From contig NZ_UAVD01000004.1 in assembly GCF_900460065.1 (NCBI RefSeq), positions 1 through 64,000 on the forward strand: DNA of 64,000 nt. The letters are read 5' to 3'. This DNA is from Streptomyces griseus (GTDB lineage: Bacteria > Actinomycetota > Actinomycetes > Streptomycetales > Streptomycetaceae). The translations under genes were made by a program, and so were the position numbers. Below, one piece after another: positions 52,473 to 61,348 of this stretch. The notes under the pieces were generated by a model. It saw only the letters and a program-made list of their open reading frames with translations. It had not been told where the DNA came from and ran no database searches. How positions within the stretch are numbered: the stretch's first letter is position 1; the number at the start of each line of letters is the position of its first letter.

Positions 52473-53264
52473 TCATATGAAGTTGAGGGCGGCGGCGGCG
52501 CCCACTCCCCCGAGGACCATGAAGGCAGGCATCAGCACCTTGTTCTCCACCCAGCTGCCGGCCCGGAACCGCATGAACTTGGGAGGGCCGAGCGGGTACC
52601 AGCGCTTGCCGGCGATCGGCAGCGGCCACAGGATCGGGCAGCCCGAGACCGTCAGGGCGTCCCCGATGTCGTGGACCAGGGCTCCGAGCACGATGGGCAG
52701 GCCGAGCCACATGTACTCCTGGCCGGGGGCGTCGAAAAGCCAGCCCGCGCCGTTGCCCGGCTGGTCCAGGACGCCGGCGAGGATCCAGGCGCTGGTGGCG
52801 CCGAGCAGCCAGACCAGGATGTCGCTGGAGACCCGGGCGGCCCGCCAGAGCAGGCCCTCGACGGCGAGCACCAGATGGACGAAGAGGATCGCGAGGACCG
52901 CCCAGCGCCCGCCGGTGACCGCGGCGAACGAGCAGCCGGCACCCATCAGGACGGCGAAGAACCAGGTGTGGGTGAGGGTGCGGTGGCCGCCGGTGCGGCG
53001 GGGGTCGGCCTTGCTCTTGGTGGCCTTGTACACGGCGTACGAGAGCTTGTCGGCTATCTCGCAGAGCCCCTTGGAGAGGGGTCCGAAGGCACGCGAGATG
53101 GTCGCGGACTTGTGGTCGAGGTCGGGGGCGAGCGCGGCTCCCGCGCAGATCAGCGCCCCGACGACGAGGACGGGCCAGGGCATCGTGTGGCCCGTGGCGG
53201 CGGCAGCCGCGCCCACCCCCAGCCAGGCCGCCGCCCCTGACAGAGAGTGTGCCGGTCCCATCAT
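52473..53264 (-). CDS. membrane-bound metal-dependent hydrolase-like protein (YdjM/DUF457 type)
   Basis: The 263-residue integral membrane protein starts MMGPAHSLSGAAAWLG at ATG 53264, with GGGAAAAG upstream. It has about six hydrophobic helices. Conserved His/Asp motifs occur at GPAHSLSG, APDLDHKSAT, GGHRTLTHTW and ALVHDIGDALTVSG; the pattern D-x-D-H and H-R-x-x-T-H is characteristic of the YdjM-like family of predicted metal-dependent membrane hydrolases. In Escherichia coli YdjM is LexA-regulated, but no LexA box was identified here. The substrate is unknown. It is divergent from the DUF3516 helicase and precedes the ligase gene, though a hairpin separates them. Confidence 0.85.
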   Translation of the reverse strand: MMGPAHSLSGAAAWLGVGAAAAATGHTMPWPVLVVGALICAGAALAPDLDHKSATISRAFGPLSKGLCEIADKLSYAVYKATKSKADPRRTGGHRTLTHTWFFAVLMGAGCSFAAVTGGRWAVLAILFVHLVLAVEGLLWRAARVSSDILVWLLGATSAWILAGVLDQPGNGAGWLFDAPGQEYMWLGLPIVLGALVHDIGDALTVSGCPILWPLPIAGKRWYPLGPPKFMRFRAGSWVENKVLMPAFMVLGGVGAAAALNFI

Positions 53265-53402
53265 GGTCTTTTCCCGCCCCCAGCGCTTCGGACGCCCATC
53301 ACCGGTACGGCGCGGGCAGGTTGAGACCGCAGCGTATCGCCCGTGATCTTCGTACCGTCCGCCGGTTCCCTCATCCGGGCCGAAGACAGGCAAGATGGGG
53401 GC

Positions 53403-55916
53403 GTGACCCTCATCGACCAGCTGCCCAAGACACCCGACCCGGACGCCCTCTTCGAGGCCTTCTCGTCATGGACCGAGACCCAGGGCATCACCCTCTATCC
53501 GGCTCAGGAGGAGGCGCTGATCGAGGTGGTCTCCGGGGCGAACGTGATCCTTTCCACCCCGACCGGCTCCGGAAAGAGCCTGGTGGCGGCAGCCGCGCAC
53601 TTCACGGCGCTGGCGCAGGACAAGGTCACCTTCTACACGGCGCCGATCAAGGCGCTGGTGTCGGAGAAGTTCTTCGACCTGTGCAAGCTCTTCGGCACCG
53701 AGAACGTCGGCATGCTCACCGGCGACGCCTCGGTCAACGCGGACGCCCCGGTGATCTGCTGCACGGCCGAGGTGCTGGCCTCCATCGCGCTGCGCGACGG
53801 CAAGTACGCCGACATCGGCCAGGTCGTGATGGACGAGTTCCACTTCTACGCGGAGCCGGACCGCGGCTGGGCGTGGCAGATCCCGCTGCTGGAGCTGCCG
53901 CAGGCCCAGTTCGTGCTGATGTCGGCCACGCTCGGCGACGTCTCGATGTTCGAGAAGGACCTGACCCGGCGCACCGGGCGGCCCACCTCCGTGGTGCGCT
54001 CCGCGACCCGTCCGGTGCCGCTCAGCTACGAGTACCGCTTCACGCCGATCACCGAGACGCTGACCGAGCTGCTGGACACCCGGCAGTCCCCGGTCTACAT
54101 CGTGCACTTCACGCAGGCGGCGGCCGTCGAGCGGGCGCAGTCGCTGATGAGCATCAACATGTGCACGAAGGAGGAGAAGGAGAAGATCGCCGACATGATC
54201 GGCGGCTTCCGCTTCACCACCAAGTTCGGCCAGAACCTCTCCCGCTATGTGCGCCACGGCATCGGGGTGCACCACGCGGGGATGCTGCCGAAGTACCGCC
54301 GTCTGGTGGAGAAGCTGGCCCAGGCGGGTCTGCTGAAGGTGATCTGCGGGACGGACACGCTCGGTGTCGGCGTCAACGTGCCGATCCGTACGGTGCTGTT
54401 CACGGCGCTCACCAAGTACGACGGCACCCGGGTGAGGACCTTGCGGGCGCGGGAGTTCCACCAGATCGCGGGCCGGGCAGGGCGGGCCGGGTTCGACACG
54501 GCGGGCTTCGTGGTGGCGCAGGCCCCCGAGCACGTCATCGAGAACGAGAAGGCCGTCAAGAAGGCGGGCGACGACCCGAAGAAGAAGCGCAAGGTGGTCC
54601 GCAAGAAGGCCCCGGAGGGCTTCGTCGCCTGGTCGGAGACGACCTTCGACAAGCTGATCACCTCGGATCCCGAACCGCTGAACTCGCGCTTCAAGGTCAC
54701 GCACACCATGCTGCTCGCGGTCATCGCCCGGCCCGGCAACGCGTTCGAGGCGATGCGGCATCTGCTGGAGGACAACCACGAGCCGCGCCGGGCGCAGCTG
54801 CGCCACATCCGGCGGGCCATCGCCATCTACCGCTCGCTGCTGGACGGTGGGGTGGTGGAGCGGTTGGAGACGCCGGACGCCGAGGGGCGGATCGTGCGTC
54901 TGACCGTCGACCTCCAGCAGGACTTCGCGCTGAACCAGCCGCTGTCGACGTTCGCGCTGGCCGCGTTCGACCTGCTGGACGCCGACTCGCCCTCGTACGC
55001 GCTGGACATGGTCTCGGTCGTCGAGTCGACGCTGGACGATCCCCGGCAGATCCTGGCCGCCCAGCAGAACAAGGCGCGCGGCGAGGCCGTGGGGCAGATG
55101 AAGGCGGACGGGGTCGAGTACGAGGAGCGGATGGAGCGGCTCCAGGAGGTCACGTACCCGAAGCCGCTGAGCGAGCTGCTGTGGCACGCCTACGACGTGT
55201 ACCGCACGAGTCACCCGTGGGTGAACGACCATCCGGTGTCGCCGAAGTCGGTGATCCGGGACATGTACGAACGCGCCATGACCTTCACGGAGTTCACCTC
55301 GCACTACGAGCTGGCCCGGACCGAGGGCATCGTGCTGCGGTATCTGGCGAGCGCGTACAAGGCGCTGGAGCACACGATCCCGGACGACGTGAAGTCGGAG
55401 GATCTCCAGGACCTGATCTCCTGGCTGGGCGAGATGGTGCGCCAGGTGGACTCCAGTCTGCTGGACGAGTGGGAACAGCTGGCCAACCCGGAGGTGGAGA
55501 CCGCCGAGCAGGCCCAGGAGAAGGCGGACGAGGTCAAGCCGGTCACGGCGAACGCCCGCGCCTTCCGGGTGCTGGTGCGCAACGCGATGTTCCGCCGGGT
55601 GGAGCTGGCCGCGCTGGACCGCGTACGGGACCTGGGCGAGCTGGACGGTGACTCCGGGTGGGACGAGGACGCGTGGGGCGAGGCCCTGGACGCGTACTGG
55701 GACGCGCACGAGGAGATCGGGACCGGTCCGGACGCGCGGGGCCCGAAGCTGCTGAAGATCGAGGAGGACCCGGCGCACGGACTGTGGCGGGTCTGGCAGG
55801 CGTTCGCCGATCCGGCGGGCGATCACGACTGGGGCATCAAGGCCGAGGTGGATCTCGCGGCGTCCGACGAGGAGGGCCGGGCGGTCGTCCGGGTCACCGA
55901 GGTCGGCCAGCTGTGA
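53403..55916 (+). CDS. DEAD/DEAH-box helicase with DUF3516 domain
   Basis: The 837-residue superfamily 2 helicase starts at GTG 53403. The RBS is weak, and an earlier frame extension lies in the promoter region. Motif I is STPTGSGKSL, Ia APIKALVSEKF, motif II MDEFHFY, motif III LMSATLGD, motif V GTDTLGVGVNVPI and motif VI HQIAGRAGRAGF. The first 450 residues are the helicase core, with a Lys-rich insertion (KKKRKVVRKKAP), and the rest is the actinobacterial DUF3516 region. It resembles Ski2/Mtr4-like RNA helicases. A role in RNA processing or ribosome-related quality control is probable but unproven. Confidence 0.91.
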   Translation: MTLIDQLPKTPDPDALFEAFSSWTETQGITLYPAQEEALIEVVSGANVILSTPTGSGKSLVAAAAHFTALAQDKVTFYTAPIKALVSEKFFDLCKLFGTENVGMLTGDASVNADAPVICCTAEVLASIALRDGKYADIGQVVMDEFHFYAEPDRGWAWQIPLLELPQAQFVLMSATLGDVSMFEKDLTRRTGRPTSVVRSATRPVPLSYEYRFTPITETLTELLDTRQSPVYIVHFTQAAAVERAQSLMSINMCTKEEKEKIADMIGGFRFTTKFGQNLSRYVRHGIGVHHAGMLPKYRRLVEKLAQAGLLKVICGTDTLGVGVNVPIRTVLFTALTKYDGTRVRTLRAREFHQIAGRAGRAGFDTAGFVVAQAPEHVIENEKAVKKAGDDPKKKRKVVRKKAPEGFVAWSETTFDKLITSDPEPLNSRFKVTHTMLLAVIARPGNAFEAMRHLLEDNHEPRRAQLRHIRRAIAIYRSLLDGGVVERLETPDAEGRIVRLTVDLQQDFALNQPLSTFALAAFDLLDADSPSYALDMVSVVESTLDDPRQILAAQQNKARGEAVGQMKADGVEYEERMERLQEVTYPKPLSELLWHAYDVYRTSHPWVNDHPVSPKSVIRDMYERAMTFTEFTSHYELARTEGIVLRYLASAYKALEHTIPDDVKSEDLQDLISWLGEMVRQVDSSLLDEWEQLANPEVETAEQAQEKADEVKPVTANARAFRVLVRNAMFRRVELAALDRVRDLGELDGDSGWDEDAWGEALDAYWDAHEEIGTGPDARGPKLLKIEEDPAHGLWRVWQAFADPAGDHDWGIKAEVDLAASDEEGRAVVRVTEVGQL

Positions 55917-55950
55917 TCCGGACCCTGACGCGCAACGGGAGAGGTACGGC

Positions 55951-56823
55951 ATGACGAATCCGGCCGAGCGCTTGGTCGATCTTCTCGACCTGGAGCGGAT
56001 CGAGGTCGACATCTTCCGCGGCCGCAGTCCCGAGGAGTCCCTGCAACGGGTCTTCGGCGGGCAGGTCGCGGGCCAGGCACTGGTGGCGGCGGGCCGGACC
56101 ACCGACGGGGACCGGCCGGTGCACTCGCTGCACGCCTACTTCCTGCGTCCGGGCCGCCCCGGGGTGCCGATCGTGTACCAGGTGGAGCGGGTGCGGGACG
56201 GCCGGTCGTTCACCACCCGCCGGGTGACGGCGGTCCAGCAGGGCCGGACGATCTTCAACCTGACGGCGTCGTTCCACCGCCCCGAGGAGGCGGGCTTCGA
56301 GCACCAGCTGCCGCCGGCCCGGATCGTCCCGGACCCGGAGGAGCTGCCGACGGTGGCCGAGGAGGTGCGCGAGCACCTGGGCGTGCTGCCGGAGGCGCTG
56401 GAGCGGATGGCCCGCCGCCAGCCCTTCGACATCCGTTACGTCGACCGGCTGCGCTGGACGAAGGACGAGGTCAGGGACGCCGATCCGCGCAGCGCGGTGT
56501 GGATGCGGGCGGTGGGCCCGCTGGGCGACGACCCGCTGGTGCACACCTGCGCGCTGACGTACGCGAGCGATATGACGCTGCTGGACGCGGTGCGCATTCC
56601 GGTGGAACCGCTCTGGGGCCCGCGCGGCTTCGACATGGCGTCCCTGGACCACGCCATGTGGTTCCACCGGCCGTTCCGGGCGGACGAGTGGTTCCTGTAC
56701 GACCAGGAGTCGCCGATCGCGACGGGCGGGCGGGGCCTGGCGCGGGGCCGGATCTACGACCGTTCGGGGCAGCTGCTGGTGTCGGTGGTGCAGGAGGGGC
56801 TGTTCCGGCGGCTGGAGGGATAG
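55951..56823 (+). CDS. tesB: acyl-CoA thioesterase II (TesB-like)
   Basis: The 290-residue double-hotdog enzyme starts MTNPAERLVDLLDLERIEVD at ATG 55951, behind GAGAGG. Motifs are the N-terminal RVFGGQVAGQALVAA, the SLHAYFLRPG/RDGRSFTTRRV segment, and in the second hotdog YASDMTLLDAVRI (Asp of the catalytic set) and SLDHAMWFHRPFRADEW. Length is family-typical. It hydrolyses medium- and long-chain acyl-CoAs. It starts 34 nt after the helicase stop, so read-through is possible. Confidence 0.92.
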   Translation: MTNPAERLVDLLDLERIEVDIFRGRSPEESLQRVFGGQVAGQALVAAGRTTDGDRPVHSLHAYFLRPGRPGVPIVYQVERVRDGRSFTTRRVTAVQQGRTIFNLTASFHRPEEAGFEHQLPPARIVPDPEELPTVAEEVREHLGVLPEALERMARRQPFDIRYVDRLRWTKDEVRDADPRSAVWMRAVGPLGDDPLVHTCALTYASDMTLLDAVRIPVEPLWGPRGFDMASLDHAMWFHRPFRADEWFLYDQESPIATGGRGLARGRIYDRSGQLLVSVVQEGLFRRLEG

Positions 56824-56830
56824 CGCTGCC

Positions 56831-56917
56831 CGGAGGGGTGGCACCGCTCGGAGGGGGGCGCGCTCGGAGGGGTGGCACCGCTCGGAGGGGGCGCGCTCGG
56901 AGGGGTGGCCCCGCCGC
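56831..56917. repeat. 33-34-bp GC-rich tandem repeat between tesB and the DUF6011 gene
   Basis: Two full copies and one partial copy of a unit starting CGGAGGGGTGGCACCGCT occur head to tail. Each unit itself contains two CTCGGAGGGG half-repeats, giving five CGGAGGGG blocks in about 87 nt. It fills the gap between converging stop codons. Confidence 0.75.
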
Positions 56918-57205
56918 TCACGTGCCCGGCAGCGGGTCCTGGTCGACCTCGTGGCGACGGGTGCGGATGTCCGGCGGCGCCGGGTGCAGCTTGGCGTCGC
57001 AGGAGGGGCCGAGGCCGGCCCGCCGCGAGTCGCTCCCGGTGAGGGGCCGGCCGCAGAGGCGGCAGCGGACGAGGCGGCGGCCCCGGTGCTGCTCGCCGTC
57101 GGCGGCCGGGTCCTGGGCGGCGGCGCCGGCGGCTCCGGGCAGTGGTTCGGGAAGGGCGTCGGGAGTCTCCACACGCCGATCCTGCCAGTACGGCGCGGCG
57201 GTCAC
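56918..57205 (-). CDS. DUF6011 domain protein (small zinc-ribbon-like)
   Basis: The protein is 95 residues from GTG 57205, but this start has no good RBS. A GTG at 57172 with AGGA upstream (VETPDALPEP) is a credible alternative. The recognisable core is RCRLCGRPLTGSDSRRAG followed by LGPSCDAKL, a C-x2-C ... G-x-x-C pattern of DUF6011, likely binding one zinc. The remaining sequence is charged and probably disordered. Function unknown. Other members occur widely in Streptomyces, sometimes near mobile elements. Confidence 0.75.
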   Translation of the reverse strand: MTAAPYWQDRRVETPDALPEPLPGAAGAAAQDPAADGEQHRGRRLVRCRLCGRPLTGSDSRRAGLGPSCDAKLHPAPPDIRTRRHEVDQDPLPGT

Positions 57206-57399
57206 CCGCGAGGGCCGGTGCGACTCGGGGGGGGGAAGGCCGTCCTTGGGCGGGCGGTGCCGCCCGGCCGGCGGAGCAGCTCGCGGGTGTGCCGCCCGGT
57301 TTGCCGAACGGGTCCGGGGCCGCGTTACTGGAGGGAGCCCCCGGGCCGCCGGCCGGGCAGGGCTCCGTGCGTCGGGGCCGGGAGCCGCGGAGGTACCGG

Positions 57400-58371
57400 A
57401 TGGACCTGATCCACATCCGCGCGGTGAGCCCGCCGGACCTGACCGACGAGGTCGTTCGCCTGCTCTCGGACGATCCGTGCGTGCTCAACCTCATCGTGCG
57501 GCGCGACGCCGCGCGCCGTCCCGACGGCGACGCCATCGCCTGCGACGTGCTGACGGGGGCGGCCAACGACGTGCTGCACCGGCTGCGCGCCGTCCGGCTG
57601 GACCGGCGTGGGTCCCTGGTCATCGAGCCGGTCGACATGGCCTTCCCCGGCGCCGCGGCCGAAGAGGGGCAGCGCGAGCTGGGGCGGCTGAGCCGGGCCC
57701 CGGTCTGGGAGCAGGTCGAGGCGCGCATCAGGTCCGGCGGGCGCTACCCTCCGAGCTTCTTCCTCTATCTGGTGGTCGCCGGGCTGATCGGTTCGGTCGG
57801 CATCGTCACCAACTCGCAGATCCTGATCGTGGCGGCGATGGTCGTCGGACCGGAGTACGGCGCCATCGTCAGCGTGGCGCTGGGGATCGACCGGGGACAT
57901 CGGGCCATGGTGCGCGGCGGGCTGGCCGCCCTGGGCTCCGGTTTCCTCGTGACCATCGTCGTCACCTTCCTCTTCGCGCTCCTCATCCGCGGTTTCGGGT
58001 TGCAGTCGGAGGCCTTCGACCGGGGTCTGCGTCCCGTCTCCAACCTCATCAACACGCCGAACTTCTTCTCGGTCGCCGTCGCGACCCTGGCCGGGATCGT
58101 CGGGATCGTGTCGCTGACCGAAGCCCGGAGCAGCGCTCTGCTCGGCGTGTTCATCTCCGTGACGACGATCCCGGCCGCGGCGGACATCGCCGTCTCCACG
58201 GCGTTCACCAGCTGGTCCGACGTGTGGGGCTCGGCCGTCCAGCTCGTGGTGAACATCCTGGTGCTGATCGCGGTGGGCACGGCCGCGCTCAAGGCCCAGC
58301 GGGCGATCTGGCGGCGGGTCGGTCTCCGGCGTGACCGCGACCGTGCCCGCGGGCTCGCCGAAGAGGCCTGA
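57400..58371 (+). CDS. DUF389 family membrane protein
   Basis: The 323-residue protein starts MDLIHIRAVSPPDLTDEV at ATG 57400, 7 nt after GGAGG. A cytoplasmic N-terminal domain of about 110 residues (VLNLIVRRDAA; DVLTGAANDVLHRL) precedes some six hydrophobic helices with the DUF389 signature NSQILIVAAMVVGPEYGAI. The end is an Arg-rich cytoplasmic tail. The family is widespread and of unknown function. It is followed 23 nt later by the DUF2252 gene on the same strand. Together with the DUF2252 gene it may form a two-gene operon. The 194-nt stretch upstream (57206-57399) must hold the promoter. Confidence 0.87.
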   Translation: MDLIHIRAVSPPDLTDEVVRLLSDDPCVLNLIVRRDAARRPDGDAIACDVLTGAANDVLHRLRAVRLDRRGSLVIEPVDMAFPGAAAEEGQRELGRLSRAPVWEQVEARIRSGGRYPPSFFLYLVVAGLIGSVGIVTNSQILIVAAMVVGPEYGAIVSVALGIDRGHRAMVRGGLAALGSGFLVTIVVTFLFALLIRGFGLQSEAFDRGLRPVSNLINTPNFFSVAVATLAGIVGIVSLTEARSSALLGVFISVTTIPAAADIAVSTAFTSWSDVWGSAVQLVVNILVLIAVGTAALKAQRAIWRRVGLRRDRDRARGLAEEA

Positions 58372-58394
58372 CGCACTCCGGAAGGGAGCACCTC

Positions 58395-59852
58395 ATGGAA
58401 CGGGAAGCCACGGCGCCGCTGCGCGCCGCACCTCACGCGACACCTGCCGAACGGGCGGCGCTCGGCCGGGCCGCCCGGCGGGACGCTCCCCGGTCGAGCC
58501 ATGCGGAGTTCGCTCCGTCGCCCCGGCGCCCCGACCCGCCGGCCGTCCTCGAAGCGCAGTCCGCGGACCGGGTTCCCGAGCTGGTCCCGATCCGGTACGC
58601 CCGGATGACCGAGTCCCCGTTCCGCTTCTACCGGGGCGCGGCGGCCCTGATGGCCGCCGATCTGGCGGGCACTCCGGTCTCGGGGATCCGGGCGCAGTTG
58701 TGCGGTGACGCGCATCTGCTGAACTTCCGGCTGCTGGCCTCGCCCGAGCGGAACCTCCTCTTCGACATCAACGACTTCGACGAGACGCTGCCGGGTCCCT
58801 GGGAGTGGGACGTCAAACGGCTGGCGGCGAGTCTCGTGATCGCGGGGCGTGCGAACAGCTTCACGGACCGGGAGCGGGCCGGGATCGTACGGGCCGCTGT
58901 CCGCTCGTACCGGGAGGCGATGGCCCGGTTCGCCGGGATGCGCAATCTGGAGGTGTGGTACGCGCGGACCGACGCCGAGCGGCTGCGGACGGTGGCCGCG
59001 GAGCAGTTGGGCGGGCGGGGACGCAGGAACGTCGACCGGGCGCTGGGCAAGGCCCGCTCCCGGGACAGTCGGCAGGCCGTCGGCAAGCTCGCCGAGGTGG
59101 TCGACGGACGGCTGCGGATCGTCGCGGACCCGCCCGTGGTCGTCCCGCTCACCGATCTGATGCCCGGGGTGGAGCGGGAGACGCTCCACCGGGATTTCCG
59201 GGCCATGGTGGCGGGTTACGCCCGCAGCCTGGCCTCCGACCGGCGCAGTCTGCTGGAGGACTTCGCGTTGGTGGACGTGGCCCGGAAGGTCGTCGGCGTG
59301 GGCAGTGTCGGCACCCGGTGCTGGATCATCCTGCTGCTCGGCCGGGACGGCGGGGATCCGCTCCTCCTCCAGGCCAAGGAGGCGGGCCCCTCGGTGCTGG
59401 CCGAGCACACCGGGGCGGGCCGGGGCGGCAATCAGGGCGAGCGGGTGGTCACGGGGCAGCGGCTGATGCAGGCCTCCAGCGACATCTTCCTGGGCTGGGA
59501 GCGGGCCGACGGCGTCGACGGCCGGCGCCGGGACTTCTATGTGCGCCAGTTGCGCGACTGGAAGGGCATCGCGGAGCCGGAGTCGATGGTGCCGAAGGGG
59601 ATGCGCGCGTTCGGCGAGGTGTGCGGCGCCACGTTGGCCCGCGCGCACGCCAGGTCCGGGGACCGGATCGCCATCGCCGGCTATCTGGGGCGGGGGGACG
59701 TCTTCGACCGTGCGATCGCGGCGTTCGCGGAGTCGTACGCGGACCGCAACGAGCTCGACCACCGGGCGCTGGTAGAGGCGGTGGCCTCGGGGCGGCTGCC
59801 CGCGGGCGTCCCCGGCGATGGCGCGAACGGTTCTCCGGGGCCGGGCGGCTGA
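58395..59852 (+). CDS. DUF2252 family protein
   Basis: The 485-residue protein starts MEREATAPLRAAPHATPAER at ATG 58395 behind GAAGGGAG. Conserved motifs are SPFRFYRGAAALMA, QLCGDAHLLNFRL, NDFDETLPGPWEWDVKRLAAS, LLQAKEA and VVTGQRLMQASSD. The G-D-x-H-x-x-N and the D-x-D pattern resemble aminoglycoside-phosphotransferase-like kinase catalytic loops, so kinase-like chemistry is possible but not shown. There is no signal peptide. It sits directly downstream of the DUF389 gene. The 378-nt gap that follows contains no convincing gene. Confidence 0.86.
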   Translation: MEREATAPLRAAPHATPAERAALGRAARRDAPRSSHAEFAPSPRRPDPPAVLEAQSADRVPELVPIRYARMTESPFRFYRGAAALMAADLAGTPVSGIRAQLCGDAHLLNFRLLASPERNLLFDINDFDETLPGPWEWDVKRLAASLVIAGRANSFTDRERAGIVRAAVRSYREAMARFAGMRNLEVWYARTDAERLRTVAAEQLGGRGRRNVDRALGKARSRDSRQAVGKLAEVVDGRLRIVADPPVVVPLTDLMPGVERETLHRDFRAMVAGYARSLASDRRSLLEDFALVDVARKVVGVGSVGTRCWIILLLGRDGGDPLLLQAKEAGPSVLAEHTGAGRGGNQGERVVTGQRLMQASSDIFLGWERADGVDGRRRDFYVRQLRDWKGIAEPESMVPKGMRAFGEVCGATLARAHARSGDRIAIAGYLGRGDVFDRAIAAFAESYADRNELDHRALVEAVASGRLPAGVPGDGANGSPGPGG

Positions 59853-60230
59853 CCTTCCGCACCGCGGGCGGGTCCCCGCGGTCGCGTTCGGTTCCCGGAC
59901 CTGGTCTCGGAGCTCCGGCCGCTCACGTACGCGGAGCCGCCGAGGGCGACGGGGGTCGAGGAGTCGCCGTCGTGGTGGCCCGCACCGCTGCTCGGTTCGC
60001 GGATCCCCCGGGTCGGCCTGGCCGTCCCCCGGTTGCCGGGCGGGGGCGCCGCCGGAGACCGGGTGACCTCACGCGCGCCCGGTGCGGTGCGGCGCATCCG
60101 GGTAGGGGATGGACGGCACCGCGGGGGGTGGCGTCGCCGGGGTGGAGCACCCGTGCACCCTGGAGGCGAGAGCCTCGCCCGCGGGCCGTACGGTTCCTCC
60201 GACCCCTGCCCTGTGAAAGGACCCCCGCGC
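59853..60230. other. intergenic region upstream of the GNAT gene
   Basis: I see no supported gene in this 378-nt, GC-rich stretch; frames lack RBS and family similarity. AAAGGA at about 60216-60221 is the RBS for the next gene. Confidence 0.5.
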
Positions 60231-60755
60231 ATGACCGAGATCGTCCACGTGTCCGCCCCCGAACTGGTCACGTACGCCGACGACCTGGCCGGCCTGCTGG
60301 CCGAGACCGTCGACGAGGGGTCCTCGGTGGGCTTCCTCGCCCCGTTGGACCGCCAGACGGCCGCCGCCTGGTGGCGTGAGCGGGCCGCCGACGTGGAGGC
60401 GGGCCGGATCGGCATCTGGATCGCCCGCGAGGGCGGGCGGGTCTCGGGGACGATCGCCCTGGTCCGTGCCCCGCTGCCGAACGCCCGGCACCGCGCCGAG
60501 GTCGCCAAGCTGATGGTCCGCCCCTCCGCGCGCGGCCAGGGGCTCGGCGGGGCGCTGCTGGCCGCGGTCGAGGCGTACGCGGCGACCGAGGGCATCACCC
60601 TGCTGATCCTGGACACCGAGAGCGGCAGCCTGGCCGAGCAGGTCTACCGCAAGGCGGGCTGGACGAAGGTCGGGAGCGTACCGGGATACGCGGCGGATCC
60701 GGCGGGCAGCCTCAAGCCGACCACTTTCTACTACAAGGAGCTCGTCGCTCCGTGA
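60231..60755 (+). CDS. GNAT family N-acetyltransferase
   Basis: The 174-residue protein starts MTEIVHVSAPELVTYADDLA at ATG 60231. The acetyl-CoA-binding motif A is LMVRPSARGQGLGGALLAAVE, with R/Q-x-x-G-x-G/A intact (positions about 85-105). Motif B follows as ILDTESGSLAEQVYRKAGW. The size is typical. An earlier in-frame extension lacks an RBS. Substrate cannot be deduced; small-molecule detoxification is common in such single-domain enzymes. It is followed by the glutathione peroxidase gene 50 nt downstream on the same strand. Confidence 0.88.
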   Translation: MTEIVHVSAPELVTYADDLAGLLAETVDEGSSVGFLAPLDRQTAAAWWRERAADVEAGRIGIWIAREGGRVSGTIALVRAPLPNARHRAEVAKLMVRPSARGQGLGGALLAAVEAYAATEGITLLILDTESGSLAEQVYRKAGWTKVGSVPGYAADPAGSLKPTTFYYKELVAP

Positions 60756-60805
60756 GCGGCGGGCGGCACCATGGGCACCACCACGCAATGATCAGGGAGA
60801 GTTTC

Positions 60806-61294
60806 ATGACGCTGCACGACATTCCGCTGCGCACCCTCGCGGGCGAGCCGACCACGCTGGGCGCGTACAGCGGCCGGGCCGTCCTCTTGGTGAACGTGGC
60901 CTCCAAGTGCGGGCTCACCCCGCAGTACGAGGGCCTGGAGCGGTTGCAGCAGAACTACGGGGACCGGGGCCTGACCGTGCTCGGCGTCCCGTGCAACCAG
61001 TTCGCCGGCCAGGAGCCGGGCAGCGCGGAGGAGATCCAGACCTTCTGCTCGACGACGTACGGGGTCACCTTCCCGCTGCTGGAGAAGATCGACGTGAACG
61101 GCGCGGACCGGCACCCGCTGTACGCGGAGCTGACGAAGCTGGCGGACGCGGACGGGGAGGCCGGGGACGTCCAGTGGAACTTCGAGAAGTTCCTCATCTC
61201 GCCGGCCGGTGAGCCCGTCGCCCGGCTCCGGCCGCGCGCCGAGCCCGAGGCCACGGAGGTCGTGGCGGCGATCGAGGCGCAGTTGCCCCGCTGA
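60806..61294 (+). CDS. glutathione peroxidase-family thiol peroxidase
   Basis: The 162-residue thioredoxin-fold enzyme starts at ATG 60806 behind GGGAGA. A further ATG at 60788 lacks good spacing. The peroxidatic Cys lies in VNVASKCGLTPQYEGL, and the family Gln and Trp are in GVPCNQFAGQEPG and WNFEKFLI. No selenocysteine TGA is used; the site is TGC, i.e. Cys. Actinomycetes lack glutathione, so the reductant is probably thioredoxin or a mycothiol-linked system. It reduces peroxides in the cytosol. A perfect terminator hairpin follows. Confidence 0.92.
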   Translation: MTLHDIPLRTLAGEPTTLGAYSGRAVLLVNVASKCGLTPQYEGLERLQQNYGDRGLTVLGVPCNQFAGQEPGSAEEIQTFCSTTYGVTFPLLEKIDVNGADRHPLYAELTKLADADGEAGDVQWNFEKFLISPAGEPVARLRPRAEPEATEVVAAIEAQLPR

Positions 61295-61305
61295 GCGGGC
61301 CGGAA

Positions 61306-61339
61306 GGGGCGGTCCGGGAGCCGTGTCCCGGACCGCCCC
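61306..61339. terminator. bidirectional terminator between gpx-like and acyl-CoA dehydrogenase genes
   Basis: GGGGCGGTCCGGGA at 61306-61319 pairs perfectly with TCCCGGACCGCCCC at 61326-61339 across a 6-nt loop, between converging genes. Confidence 0.75.
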
Positions 61340-61348
61340 CTCGCGCCG

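Noticed and set aside
53466-56102. Minus-strand frame of 878 codons opposite the helicase gene
   Set aside because: It is His/Arg/Val-rich low complexity without motifs; the plus strand has all SF2 helicase motifs.
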